Below, one piece after another: positions 7,384-16,401 of a DNA stretch of 64,000 bases. Below the pieces are notes generated by a model. The model did no database searches and was not told the origin of the DNA. It saw only the letters and a program-made list of their open reading frames with translations. Position numbers and translations under genes: made by a program. Each line of letters opens with the position of its first letter. Within the stretch, counting starts at the first letter, position 1. Source of the DNA: Stagnihabitans tardus (GTDB taxonomy: Bacteria; Pseudomonadota; Alphaproteobacteria; Rhodobacterales; Rhodobacteraceae); contig NZ_JAABNR010000011.1 of NCBI RefSeq assembly GCF_009925085.1, positions 112,145-176,144 of the forward strand, written 5' to 3'.

Positions 7384-7465
7384 GCCCGCGAAAGCTTTCG
7401 CGGGCGGGGCGGTGGGCGCGGGTGGGGTGGGCCGTGGGGTGATCGGGTGGGGGGTAGCGTAGCCC
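7384..7465. repeat. long direct repeat unit A2 with 22-bp palindrome
   Basis: Second copy of the unit at 7180, opening with the same 22-bp palindrome (7384-7405) and followed by GGGGCGGTGGGCGCGGGTGG and related bases. It directly abuts the three-way-junction structure. Confidence 0.8.
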
Positions 7466-7484
7466 GGGGCCGTGGCCTCGGGGT
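7459..7484. repeat. palindromic repeat family 1, copy 4 (diverged)
   Basis: GTAGCCCGGGGCCGTGGCCT followed by CGGGGT; an imperfect palindrome of the same family. Confidence 0.55.
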
Positions 7485-7592
7485 TGGGTAGAGCGGTTGC
7501 GCTCGTCTGGTCGAGGTCCCGGGTCAAGCCCGGGACGGTGGGGGGAGAGGTTTGGGGTTTTGTGGTAGTTTGGCGTCGGTCGGGCGGTTAAA

Positions 7593-7617
7593 CCCGGGGC
7601 CACTGGCCCCGGGCTAC
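7593..7617. repeat. palindromic repeat family 1, copy 5
   Basis: CCCGGGGCC ACT GGCCCCGGG followed by CTAC; 9-bp perfect arms, opposite orientation to copies 3 and 4. It marks the right end of the palindrome cluster. Confidence 0.65.
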
Positions 7618-7900
7618 GAGGTGCGCTTTGTGCGTGAGCGGGAGGGTGAGTTCCAGCTTCCAGATTAGACCCGATGAAGAACTAGTCGATCGCGCTGCCC
7701 ATGGGTGAGCCCTATTACTCGATCCCCCTGGATTTGCGATAGGACGCGTGATTTCTCGCACTATGCCTAGTTGAATTGGCGGGCGCTGCAGGGCGGTTGC
7801 GGTGTTTGAATTCACGCACAACTATCTCGGTGAGTAGTGGCCGCGCGAGCGCGCGCAGTATTGACACATCTGGTAGCTCGCAGTGAATTCAACTGTTCGC

Positions 7901-8923
7901 TTAGCCGGGTAGATTGTCAATAACCCAAGAAGTCAGCGCTGCAAGCTTCTTTCCGATTGATCCAATCGAGTCAGAAGCTTTGTCGATGCTCTCCAATGCC
8001 TTCCGTTTGCTCTCAAGTCGCTCCAAGATAGTGTTCTTGTTGGATCCCGCCATTTCGACTGGAAGCGCATCTAGCGCTTCCTGCTGCAAGAGCGTGTTTA
8101 CCTTCGCAAGTTGAGCAAGGAACTCAACTCTGGGGTCATTCGTGGACATATCGCTAGCTACGATATCAAACGATGAGAGGCGATTGAATCTGTTGTCGCC
8201 ACATGTGCAAGGTACGCGGGCGCAGATTGGGCAGCCTCTCAAGTATCTGCGTTGAAACGCTTCTGTAGGACTGAATGTTGGTCTGCCCTCTGAGCTAAGG
8301 CGCCAAACAGCCAAAATCCATGCGAGAAGCGACAGAACATGATCGGTCAGTGCCTCTCGGGAAGCATCGTTATCCTTTTTGCACATTTCGTGAGAAAGGC
8401 GCCCCAAGCAACGCAGAACATCGGTAAAGATTGAGTCCCTGTTATACTGGTGCCTCGTGTCATTTCTGCTGTAAATTCGAGCTAGCATTTCGGAAACTTG
8501 GTCAAGCGTCGGGGGCTCTGAAATATAAGGGATTCGTCCCGACTTTCCTGTGTGGGCTCCACTAAGAATTGAGTTGATAATCGCATTGCCCCTGGAAATT
8601 CGCTCTTCCCTTGCTCGCCAAATTGGTACCTCTCGCGGTGCGCCGCCGCTTGGCTTGCAGATGCACACGGGCTCGAGGCAGCGATAGCATTGATTTGGGT
8701 AACGCAGCAGAATTTCTTGCCAGAAACTTTTGCGAGCCTTGGAGAAAATCGCAATTGACCACGCCACAATCTCTACAAACGGGTCATCGTGCACCGTTCC
8801 TGCAAGGTGGTTTGTTACCACCACCCCAGTATTGGCCGAAATCCGGTTGACCATGAACTGAACAGGAATATCTGCATTCGGGTAAATGCTAGCGAGTTGG
8901 CGTTGCATTTCATCGAGGTTCAT
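7901..8923 (-). CDS. tandem MazG-like protein with two CxxC-x4-CxC motifs
   Basis: 340 residues in clearly lower-GC DNA than its neighbours. Two halves align: LASIYPNADIPVQ (about residue 10) with LARIYSRNDTRHQ (about 146), VEIVAWSIAIF with LLAWILAVW, and CYRCLEPVCIC with CPICARVPCTC. This order (short helix, hydrophobic AW helix, aromatic-rich linker, zinc-type cysteines) resembles MazG-like nucleotide pyrophosphohydrolases that end in CPxCGxxPCxC. However, the catalytic EExGEL segment reads SANTGVV and RCLGRL, so hydrolysis looks lost. The last 85 residues are helical. GGAG lies eight bases before the ATG. I know no named gene with this duplication; a sensing or defence role is inferred from the Pycsar-like neighbours and foreign composition. 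Confidence 0.6.
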   Translation of the reverse strand: MNLDEMQRQLASIYPNADIPVQFMVNRISANTGVVVTNHLAGTVHDDPFVEIVAWSIAIFSKARKSFWQEILLRYPNQCYRCLEPVCICKPSGGAPREVPIWRAREERISRGNAIINSILSGAHTGKSGRIPYISEPPTLDQVSEMLARIYSRNDTRHQYNRDSIFTDVLRCLGRLSHEMCKKDNDASREALTDHVLSLLAWILAVWRLSSEGRPTFSPTEAFQRRYLRGCPICARVPCTCGDNRFNRLSSFDIVASDMSTNDPRVEFLAQLAKVNTLLQQEALDALPVEMAGSNKNTILERLESKRKALESIDKASDSIGSIGKKLAALTSWVIDNLPG

Positions 8924-8969
8924 AGTTGTTTTCTCCCAATTGAAGTTAGCGCCAAGGCCGCCTTACCCC

Positions 8970-10769
<1,800 letters not shown>

Positions 10770-10901
10770 GGGCTGCCTATAGCGGAAGGCGGCGTGGCGG
10801 GGAAGGGGGCGGGCGGGATTCCTTGGGGATTCGCAAGGGATTCGGGCGGGGGGCGTGGCACGGGCGGCAGCCCCGGAGAGGCGCTGCCTCTCCGGACCTC
10901 T

Positions 10902-10930
10902 CCGGGATATTTGGGCCAAGGTGAAAGGGG
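10902..10930 (+). repeat. GATATTT element, copy 1
   Basis: CCGGGATATTTGGGCCAAGG followed by TGAAAGG. First of ten related, oriented intergenic elements in the window. It directly follows a GC hairpin. Confidence 0.7.
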
Positions 10931-11031
10931 CTTGGGGTCGGGGCAGATATTGCGGGGCGGAGTCTGGGGCCTACCCGATCTGGGGCGGGGGGAGGGGAAA
11001 GGGCGGAAATCCGCGCAAGTCTCTGCCCGGG

Positions 11032-11060
11032 TTGAAAAAAGCGTTCCGAATCGTCATAAT
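11032..11060 (+). promoter_or_regulatory. sigma70-type promoter
   Basis: TTGAAA, 17 bases, CATAAT, about 59 bases before the ATG at 11119. It is the clearest housekeeping-type promoter in this part of the window. Confidence 0.65.
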
Positions 11061-11118
11061 GCGGGCAAGAAAAACAGCAAGGGCGCGCAGGTGCAGCCCT
11101 TCGGAGCAGAGGCAAGAC

Positions 11119-11430
11119 ATGAGCAGAATGCTTTTCGGCGCCGCGGTTGCGGGCCTTTCCCTGATGATGGTGGGCGGGGCCTTTGCGGGTCCGATCGAGA
11201 ATGCCTGCCTGCGCTCGGACCGCGATGCGGCCAATCGGCAGCTGTGCTCCTGCATCCAGCGCGTCGCCAATGTGACCTTGGGCGGCGGCGATCAGCGGCT
11301 CGTGGCCTCGTTCTTCAAGAACCCCGACAAGGCCCAGACCGTGCGCATGTCGCAATCGGCCCGCGACGATGCCTTCTGGGACCGCTACGAGGTCTTTGGC
11401 CAACAGGCGGCCATGGCCTGCCAGGGCTGA
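11119..11430 (+). CDS. conserved periplasmic protein of unknown function
   Basis: 103 residues. Signal peptide 1-23 (hydrophobic core, cleavage at AFAGP) followed by an all-helical-looking domain: ENACLRSDRDAANRQLCSCI, then GGGDQRLVASFFKNPDKAQ and WDRYEVFGQQAAMACQG. Cysteines at the ENAC, LCSC and MACQ positions may form disulfides. I recall close relatives throughout Rhodobacteraceae, sometimes mislabelled arginine transporter; nothing in the sequence suggests transport. It has its own promoter (11032-11060) and a terminator (11463-11484), so it is likely monocistronic. Confidence 0.85.
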   Translation: MSRMLFGAAVAGLSLMMVGGAFAGPIENACLRSDRDAANRQLCSCIQRVANVTLGGGDQRLVASFFKNPDKAQTVRMSQSARDDAFWDRYEVFGQQAAMACQG

Positions 11431-11462
11431 GACCGTCTCGGCCGGGGGGAACCCGCGTGAGA

Positions 11463-11484
11463 GGCCGCCTTCGGGCGGCCTTTT
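11463..11484 (+). terminator. rho-independent terminator
   Basis: GGCCGCC (11463-11469), a short TTCG-type loop, GGCGGCC (11474-11480), then TTTT. It is placed 32 bases after the stop of the 11119 gene. Confidence 0.8.
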
Positions 11485-11513
11485 CGTTTGCCGGTTCGTC
11501 TGCTGGGGGGGGA

Positions 11514-11535
11514 CCCGGGGTATACCCCGGGCTAC
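11514..11535. repeat. palindromic repeat family 1, copy 6
   Basis: CCCGGGGTATACCCCGGG followed by CTAC; perfect 18-bp palindrome core, identical to the cores of copies 2 and 7. Confidence 0.75.
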
Positions 11536-11589
11536 GGGGCGGGGCGGAGCAGGGCGGGTGAGATCACGCAGCCTACCAGAAGGCCGCCG

Positions 11590-12228
11590 TCAGTCCGTTT
11601 CAAGGCTCCAGCGCAGCACGGGTGGGGGAGCGTCCGGGGGGCTGTCGGCTTCGGGCTGAGGCTCTCCGACCTGCAGGGACAGGGGGATCACCCCGGCCCA
11701 GACGGGCCAGGCGCGGTCCTCTTCGGGGTCCTCGGGGCCGCCCGTGGCGATCTTGGCCGAGGCCTCGGAGAGGTCCAGCGCCATGACCTTGGTCGCCTTG
11801 ACCTCTTGCGCGGTCATCGGGCGCAACTGCTCCCAGCGGCCGGGGAAGAGCCGTTCGACCATGGCTTCCAGATGGGCCGCCTTGCCTTCGGTCACCTCCT
11901 CCGCCCGTCCCATCACCATGACCGAGCGGAACTGGACCGAATGCTCGAAGGCCGAGCGTGCGAGGACCAGCCCGTCCAGCGTCGTCACGGAAAGGCAGAT
12001 GGGCTGCCCCGCCATCGCCCGCAGCGCCCGGCTGGCCGAGGAGCCGTGCCAGAAGACCCTTGTCCCTTCGCGCCAGGCCAGGGTCGAGAGGACCATGGGC
12101 GCGCCCTCCATCTGATAGGCGATATGGGCCAGGGGGGCGGCATCGATCACGGCATGGATCGTGGCGGCGTCGTAATCGGCCTTGCCCGGGAAGCGGCGGA
12201 GGCGCGTGCGGTCGGAGGGTTCTGTCAT
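11590..12228 (-). CDS. pyridoxamine 5'-phosphate oxidase-family flavin protein
   Basis: 212 residues with the split-barrel flavin-binding fold: TRLRRFPGKADYDAATIHAV at the start, then IDAAPLAHIAYQMEG, VFWHGSSASRALRAM and VCLSVTTLDGLVLARSAFEHSVQFRSVMVMG, each given only in part. These are typical of PNPOx-like proteins related to FMN-binding or antibiotic-inactivating oxidoreductases. The C-terminus is Pro/Glu-rich. I took ATG 12228 (MTEPSDRTRL) rather than the upstream ATG at 12264, whose extra residues derive from a repeat. Whether it binds FMN, F420 or haem cannot be decided. Confidence 0.82.
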   Translation of the reverse strand: MTEPSDRTRLRRFPGKADYDAATIHAVIDAAPLAHIAYQMEGAPMVLSTLAWREGTRVFWHGSSASRALRAMAGQPICLSVTTLDGLVLARSAFEHSVQFRSVMVMGRAEEVTEGKAAHLEAMVERLFPGRWEQLRPMTAQEVKATKVMALDLSEASAKIATGGPEDPEEDRAWPVWAGVIPLSLQVGEPQPEADSPPDAPPPVLRWSLETD

Positions 12229-12249
12229 GGCGGGGCTTTCGGGGGGGGC

Positions 12250-12269
12250 GGTGCGTGCAAGCACGCACC
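12250..12269. repeat. palindromic repeat family 2, copy 1
   Basis: GGTGCGTGC AA GCACGCACC, perfect 9-bp arms. Same core as the pair at 43526 and 43568. Confidence 0.75.
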
Positions 12270-12330
12270 CTGGGCGGGATAGGGCGGATGTCTCGCGCCG
12301 CAGTGGAGGTAATGGGGCGCGGGGTAGGGG

Positions 12331-12344
12331 GCGTGTTCACACGC
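12331..12344. repeat. palindromic repeat family 2, copy 2
   Basis: GCGTGT TC ACACGC, 6-bp arms within GGTAGGGGGCGTGTTCACAC. Confidence 0.55.
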
Positions 12345-12391
12345 ACCTTGTGGGGCAAACCTGCACGCCGCATGCGCGGCGGGGGCAGGGG

Positions 12392-12405
12392 GCGTGATCT
12401 CACGC
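12392..12405. repeat. palindromic repeat family 2, copy 3
   Basis: GCGTGA TC TCACGC, 6-bp arms, same GGGGGCGTG left context as copy 2. Confidence 0.55.
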
Positions 12406-12514
12406 ACCATGACCGGAAGGTGGGGTCGATTGGACTGGGGGAGGGGGCGTGATTTGGCGCGTCTCCATGTGCCATGGGGAGGGCTCGTGGTCACACGCAG
12501 CTTGTGGCGCCACC

Positions 12515-13066
12515 CTACCGGAAGGCCGGGCCATGGGTCCAGAGCGTCAGGCTCCATCTTGTGCCCTCGGTCACCGGGGTGACGCGGTGCAGGACGAAGG
12601 AGGGGAAGAGGACCGCCGTGCCGCGCGCGCGCTCGACCTCGCGGATGTTGCTGTCGGGGCGGAGTTCCAGCACGCCGCCCTGGTAATCGGCGGGGTCGGA
12701 GAGTTGGACCACGATGGTCAGCTTGCGCTTGGCCGCCACCTGGCCAGAGCCGATGTCGGAATGCCAGTCGAAATGGCCCTCACGCTCGGCGCCATAGCGC
12801 GCGACCTGGGGGCTTTCGAGGAAATCGGTCAGGTCGAAACCAAAGGCCGCGCGGTTGGCCTCGGCCACCAGGCGGATCATGCGGTCCATGACCCATGACG
12901 CTTCGGGGATATCGTCCAGCCAGGACAGCTCGGCCCGGCGGATCTGGTGCGCCGTGGTCTGGCGCACCAGGCCCGCGTCCTTCATCTCATGGCCCTGGCA
13001 AAGCGCAATCAGCGCGTCACATTCGGCGGGGCTGAGGGCTTCGGGGATCAGGTGGAAGGGGGTCAT
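12515..13066 (-). CDS. Fe(II)/2-oxoglutarate-dependent dioxygenase (PKHD/PiuC type)
   Basis: 183 residues with the double-stranded beta-helix dioxygenase signature: HFDWHSD (iron ligands His102 and Asp104), distal His160 in FVLHRVTPV, and Arg170 for 2-oxoglutarate. The N-terminal LSPAECDALIALCQ is typical of the P4Hc/PiuC family, which is often linked to iron uptake and siderophore receptors. The start is supported by AAGGA nine bases upstream. It lies last in a minus-strand run after the copper proteins at 13108-14399, separated by a GC hairpin (13080-13099), so co-transcription is possible but not certain. The substrate is unknown. Confidence 0.85.
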   Translation of the reverse strand: MTPFHLIPEALSPAECDALIALCQGHEMKDAGLVRQTTAHQIRRAELSWLDDIPEASWVMDRMIRLVAEANRAAFGFDLTDFLESPQVARYGAEREGHFDWHSDIGSGQVAAKRKLTIVVQLSDPADYQGGVLELRPDSNIREVERARGTAVLFPSFVLHRVTPVTEGTRWSLTLWTHGPAFR

Positions 13067-13079
13067 GGCTTCGGTCCTT

Positions 13080-13099
13080 GGGGGGGCAAGCGCCCCCCC
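13080..13099. terminator. GC-only hairpin between copper gene and dioxygenase
   Basis: GGGGGGGC AAGC GCCCCCCC, eight perfect pairs without a U-run. It may attenuate read-through from the copper genes into the dioxygenase. Confidence 0.35.
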
Positions 13100-13107
13100 G
13101 GTCTGGG

Positions 13108-14040
13108 TCAGGGGGCGGTGCCGTGCTTGTGGTTGGCATGGGGATCGGCGGCCTGGCCATCCGTCCCATGGGCGGCGTGGTCGGCATGGGCCGCGGGGTC
13201 GGAGACCATCACCACCTCGGCAAAGGTCGAGAAGCGAGCCACCGCCTCGGCGCCGAGCCCGTCTTCGGCGGCGTTGAACATGGCCGAGAGGTGCTCGGCC
13301 CCTGCAACCCCGTGTTGCGCCAGGAAATCGGCCGCGCGCAGCTCGGGCCCGGCGCAGAGGACGATTTCCCAGGCGCCGTCCTTGCGGGCCAGGAGCGCAC
13401 GGCCCGCCATGTCGCCCTGGGCCCAGGAGGCCAGCGCGCTGTCGCCCATGACGACGACCGGATCGACGGTCAGCGGCGCCTCGGGCTTGTCGAACATGGC
13501 CTTCATCGTGGCGATGATCGCGCCCTGGTCGGTGGTGCTCATCGCGCCGGTCTCGACGGCGGAGTGCTTTTCGCCCGAGGCCGCGTCGAACTCGGTCGGG
13601 CCATCGCCGGGGGCATCCTTGCGGTCGTTCATCACGGGGACAGCCAGGGTGACCTCTCCGGCATGTTCGAAGACCAGGGTGACGGAGACCGTGTCGCCGT
13701 CCTTCACGTCATGCTTGAGATGCATGAGCATGACGTGGTCGCCGCCGGGGGCGAGGTCGTGGGAGGTCTCGCCCTCGACCGCGATGCCTTCGGGCAGGTC
13801 GATCATCTTCATGACGCCGTTCTCGTCGGCGGCATTGGTCATGATCATCACCATGCCGACATCGGGCGAAGAGGCCGAGACGAGGCGGTCGGCCTCGTGG
13901 GCGTGGTTGGTGATCTGGAAATAGGCCGCGCCCGAGGGGCCGGTGAAGCGGGCGAAGGGGTCGGTGATGTGGACCCCGTCATGGGCGAAGGCGGGAAGGG
14001 CGAAAAGGGCGCCGCAAAGGGCGAGAGAGATGCTGTTCAT
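13108..14040 (-). CDS. PCu(A)C copper chaperone fused to a second periplasmic domain
   Basis: 310 residues, periplasmic. Signal peptide 1-20 (MNSISLALCGALFALPAFA). Residues about 21-145 are a PCu(A)C/DUF461 domain with Met/His copper ligands (VGMVMIM, GVMKMIDLPEG, HVMLMHLK), used to deliver Cu(I) to cytochrome oxidase CuA centres. Residues about 160-285 (GAIIATMKAMFDKPEAPLTV onward) resemble the copper-uptake-associated domain that I know as a separate protein in relatives. The tail is His-rich (HADHAAHGTDG, HANHKHG) and probably metal-binding. ATG 14040 fits GAGGA better than ATG 14043. The DUF2946-like gene is 32 bases upstream in the same orientation. Confidence 0.85.
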   Translation of the reverse strand: MNSISLALCGALFALPAFAHDGVHITDPFARFTGPSGAAYFQITNHAHEADRLVSASSPDVGMVMIMTNAADENGVMKMIDLPEGIAVEGETSHDLAPGGDHVMLMHLKHDVKDGDTVSVTLVFEHAGEVTLAVPVMNDRKDAPGDGPTEFDAASGEKHSAVETGAMSTTDQGAIIATMKAMFDKPEAPLTVDPVVVMGDSALASWAQGDMAGRALLARKDGAWEIVLCAGPELRAADFLAQHGVAGAEHLSAMFNAAEDGLGAEAVARFSTFAEVVMVSDPAAHADHAAHGTDGQAADPHANHKHGTAP

Positions 14041-14072
14041 CATGTCCTCGTGATCTGGATTTGGGTTCGCGA

Positions 14073-14399
14073 TCAGAGGAGGGCGGGCGGCCCCCGGGCC
14101 TGGGCGGGGGGCAGGGGCTGGGAGAGCGCGGGGCTTGTCGCCTCGGGGGGGAGGCGGGCGGCGCGGGTCAGGGGCCGGGCGAGGGCTGGCGCGGAGACCA
14201 GGGTTGCCGTGACCGAGGCGGCGAGGCAATGGGTGCAGGGTTGGGCCTGGAGGGGTTTGCCCGTGGCGTCGATGAGGATGGTGCCGGTGCCGCAGAGCTC
14301 TTGGGCCGAAGCGCCGGCCATCTCGGACCGGGCCACCGCCTCGGTAACGGAGGCGAGGGCGAGGAGAGCCGAGAGGAAGAGGGCCAGGATCAGGCGCAT
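14073..14399 (-). CDS. DUF2946-like small secreted protein
   Basis: 108 residues. N-terminal signal/TM segment MRLILALFLSALLALASVTE, then a short region with LCGTGTILID and CTHCLAAS (CxxC) typical of DUF2946-type proteins, and a Pro/Ala-rich tail ending RGPPALL. It is first in a probable operon with the PCu(A)C fusion protein 32 bases downstream. The CxxC plus this context suggests copper or other metal handling at the membrane, but no function is established. Confidence 0.7.
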   Translation of the reverse strand: MRLILALFLSALLALASVTEAVARSEMAGASAQELCGTGTILIDATGKPLQAQPCTHCLAASVTATLVSAPALARPLTRAARLPPEATSPALSQPLPPAQARGPPALL

Positions 14400-14707
14400 G
14401 GGCCTTGGATAGCGCCTTGCACGGGGCCTGTCCATGCTGCGGGGTGACGCAGGGGGGCTTTGGCGCCGCTGCGTAGCCCGGGGTATACCCCGGGACGGCG
14501 GGCGGGGGCTGTGGTGTCACCGCCTGTTTCGGCCCGCCCTCCCCCGTGGCGCATTTGTCCACAGAAGATTTCCGCACAAAATGCTTTACTGCTTCCCAAA
14601 AGGGCCTCACTATATCTAGTAAGGACTGCGTCAGGCATCGCAGTTGGTTGCCAGACACCCTGCGGCTAGGGGTCTATTCCCCAAGGCCCACCAAAGAGAG
14701 GCCGGGC
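14400..14707. other. intergenic upstream of YbjN gene
   Basis: It holds family 1 repeat copy 7 (14473-14494), a DnaA-box-like TTGTCCACA (near 14554) and an AT-richer stretch with CACTATATCTAGTAAGG. A TTGCCA...TCTATT pair near 14648 has a 19-base spacer and is a weak promoter candidate. No gene was seen. Confidence 0.4.
14473..14494. repeat. palindromic repeat family 1, copy 7
   Basis: GTAG followed by CCCGGGGTATACCCCGGG; same core as copies 2 and 6, with the GTAG flank on the left. Confidence 0.75.
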
Positions 14708-15211
14708 ATGTCGATTGCAGAAGATTTCGCCGAGATGGACGACCTCCATCCGATCGACGTGGTCGAGAGCCTTGCCGAATACCACGCCTGGGAGTTCGAC
14801 CGCGTCACCGATGACCAGATCGCCATGGCGGTCGAGGGCCAGTGGCGGACCTATTCGCTGACCCTCGCCTGGTCGGCCCAGGACGAGACGCTGCGGCTGA
14901 TCTGCACCTTCGAGATGGAGCCCCCAGAGGGCCGCCAGGCGCCGCTTTATGACCTGATCAACCGCTGCAACGACATGGTCTGGACCGGGGCCTTCACCTG
15001 GTGGGCCGAGCAGAAGCTGATGGTCTGGCGCTATGGCCTGGTGCTGGCGGGCGGACATTCGGCCTCGGCTGAACAGGTCGACACGCTGATCTCCCAGGCG
15101 ATCCTGGCCTGCGAGCGCTTCTACCCGGCCTTCCAGCTGGTCTCCTGGTCCGACCAGATGCCCGCGGACGCGCTGAAGGTCGCCATCGCCGAGGCCTATG
15201 GCCGCTGCTAA
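14708..15211 (+). CDS. YbjN domain-containing protein
   Basis: 167 residues with the YbjN/secretion-chaperone-like alpha-beta fold: DDLHPIDVVESLAEYHAWEF, then LAWSAQDETLRLICTFEMEP, LYDLINRCNDMVWTGAFTWW and a C-terminal helix. YbjN proteins are cytoplasmic and have been linked to stress or motility regulation in other bacteria; the molecular role is unclear. The start has GAGAGG seven bases upstream. proC follows 54 bases downstream on the same strand, and this YbjN-ProC pairing is one I recall from related genomes. Confidence 0.85.
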   Translation: MSIAEDFAEMDDLHPIDVVESLAEYHAWEFDRVTDDQIAMAVEGQWRTYSLTLAWSAQDETLRLICTFEMEPPEGRQAPLYDLINRCNDMVWTGAFTWWAEQKLMVWRYGLVLAGGHSASAEQVDTLISQAILACERFYPAFQLVSWSDQMPADALKVAIAEAYGRC

Positions 15212-15265
15212 AGCCTTGCCCTTGCCGTGAAACCGCATAACCTGCCGCCAAAGAGGGAGGCAGGG

Positions 15266-16063
15266 ATGCTGGATGAGGTCGCCCGCAAGGGTCTGGTGCT
15301 TTTGGGCTGCGGCAAGATGGGGACGGCGCTTCTGACCGGCTGGCTGGAGGCGGGGGTGCCCGCCGCCTCGGTCTGGGTGATCGAGCCCAATCCGACCGAC
15401 TGGCTGAAGGCCTCGGGCGTGCATCTGAACGAGGGCGTGCCGCCTGCGCCTGCCGTGGCCTTGCTGGCCGTGAAGCCACAGATGATGGGGGCCGCGCTTC
15501 CCGCGCTGCAGGCCCTGGGGAATGGGACGACGCTCTTTGTCTCGATCGCGGCCGGGACCTCGATTGCCACCTTTGAGGCGGCCTTGGGGGCTCAGACGCC
15601 TATCGTGCGGACCATGCCCAATACGCCGGCCATGGTCGGGCGTGGCATCACCGGGATCTGTGCGAACAAGGCCGGGCAGGGCGGCTTGGCCCTGGCGCGC
15701 GACCTGATGGCGGCGGTGGGTGAGGTGGTGGAGCTGGAGAGCGAGGCGCAGATCGACGCGGTGACGGCGGTTTCGGGCTCGGGTCCCGCCTATGTCTTTC
15801 ACCTGATCGAGGCCATGGCGGCGGCTGGCGTGGCCGAGGGGCTTTCCGAAGAGGTCGCCATGAAGCTCGCCCGCGCCACGGTCTGCGGCGCGGGGGAATT
15901 GGCCTATCGCTCGCCGGAGACGGCGTCGCAACTGCGGATCAATGTGACCTCTCCGGGCGGGACCACGGCGGCGGCCTTGGCGCATCTGATGGAGGGGCTG
16001 CCGCCCTTGATGCTGAAAGCGGTCCATGCGGCGGCGGAGCGGGGCCGGGAGCTCGGGAAATGA
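15266..16063 (+). CDS. proC: pyrroline-5-carboxylate reductase
   Basis: Catalyses the last step of proline synthesis: NAD(P)H reduction of 1-pyrroline-5-carboxylate. 265 residues, close to the usual 270. Rossmann motif [16 protein letters not shown] at the N-terminus; C-terminal dimerisation domain with [16 protein letters not shown] and [13 protein letters not shown], which are ProC signatures. AGGGAGG lies upstream of ATG 15266. Its stop overlaps the ATG of csaA (ATGA), so the three genes proC, csaA and the hydroxyacid dehydrogenase are translationally coupled. Confidence 0.95.
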   Translation: MLDEVARKGLVLLGCGKMGTALLTGWLEAGVPAASVWVIEPNPTDWLKASGVHLNEGVPPAPAVALLAVKPQMMGAALPALQALGNGTTLFVSIAAGTSIATFEAALGAQTPIVRTMPNTPAMVGRGITGICANKAGQGGLALARDLMAAVGEVVELESEAQIDAVTAVSGSGPAYVFHLIEAMAAAGVAEGLSEEVAMKLARATVCGAGELAYRSPETASQLRINVTSPGGTTAAALAHLMEGLPPLMLKAVHAAAERGRELGK

Positions 16064-16401
16064 CGGGGCCCATCACCTATGCAGATTTCGAGAAGGTGGA
16101 TATCCGGGTCGGGCGCATCACCCGCGCCGAGCCTTTCCCCGAGGCGAAGAAGCCCGCCTACAAGCTGTGGGTCGATTTCGGCGGGGAGATCGGGGAGAAG
16201 CGCTCCTCGGCCCAGGTGACGGTGCATTATGGGGTGGAGGAGTTGGTCGGGCGCCAGGTTCTGGCCGTGGTGAACTTCCCCCCGCGCCAGATCGGGCCGG
16301 TTCGGTCGGAGGTCCTGGTCCTTGGCGTGCCGGATGCGGATGGCGCCGTGGTGCTGATCGGGCCGGGGCAAGAGGTTCCGCTGGGCGGGAGGCTGTTTTG
16401 A
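16060..16401 (+). CDS. csaA: CsaA-type tRNA-binding domain protein
   Basis: 113 residues forming a single OB-fold tRNA-binding domain, as in CsaA, MetRS C-termini and Arc1p. Signatures: [20 protein letters not shown], then [21 protein letters not shown] and [21 protein letters not shown], each cited in part. CsaA is described as a protein-export-related chaperone or tRNA-structure binder. It overlaps proC by four bases and is followed by a TTG-started dehydrogenase that overlaps its stop. Confidence 0.92.
   Translation: MTGPITYADFEKVDIRVGRITRAEPFPEAKKPAYKLWVDFGGEIGEKRSSAQVTVHYGVEELVGRQVLAVVNFPPRQIGPVRSEVLVLGVPDADGAVVLIGPGQEVPLGGRLF

Larger units (their letters stand above)
7127..7900. other. 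intergenic palindrome-rich region
   Basis: A gene-free stretch of about 770 bases. 7143-7625 is packed with palindromes: two near-identical units of about 80 bases, three family 1 repeats, a hairpin GTCCCGGG/CCCGGGAC (7516-7536) and a predicted three-armed structure (7313-7383). From about 7625 the sequence becomes lower in GC with no recognised element; a 77-codon minus ORF there looks random. Confidence 0.6.
10770..11118. other. intergenic between divergent lepA and the 11119 gene
   Basis: It contains a perfect 10-bp hairpin (CCGGAGAGGC GCT GCCTCTCCGG split as arms, 10873-10895), a copy of the GGGATATTTGGGCC element (10902-10930) and a good promoter at 11032-11060. No gene is evident. Confidence 0.5.
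12229..12514. other. intergenic array of GTGCGTGC-type inverted repeats
   Basis: At least five GCGTG...CACGC inverted repeats in about 250 bases: 12250-12269, 12331-12344, 12392-12405, a degenerate copy near 12445 and another near 12486. No gene is apparent; the frames crossing it are Arg/His/Pro-rich artefacts. Confidence 0.55.

Noticed and set aside
7143..7625. CRISPR-like array
   Set aside because: Palindromic units recur but differ in length and spacing, with only two close copies and no cas genes.
7588..7821. 77-codon minus ORF in the lower-GC gap
   Set aside because: No ribosome site, no recognisable motif, partly inside a family 1 repeat; a transposase remnant was considered but not supported.
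14546..14574. Replication-origin DnaA box cluster
   Set aside because: A single TTGTCCACA with one mismatch and no further boxes or AT-rich unwinding element.
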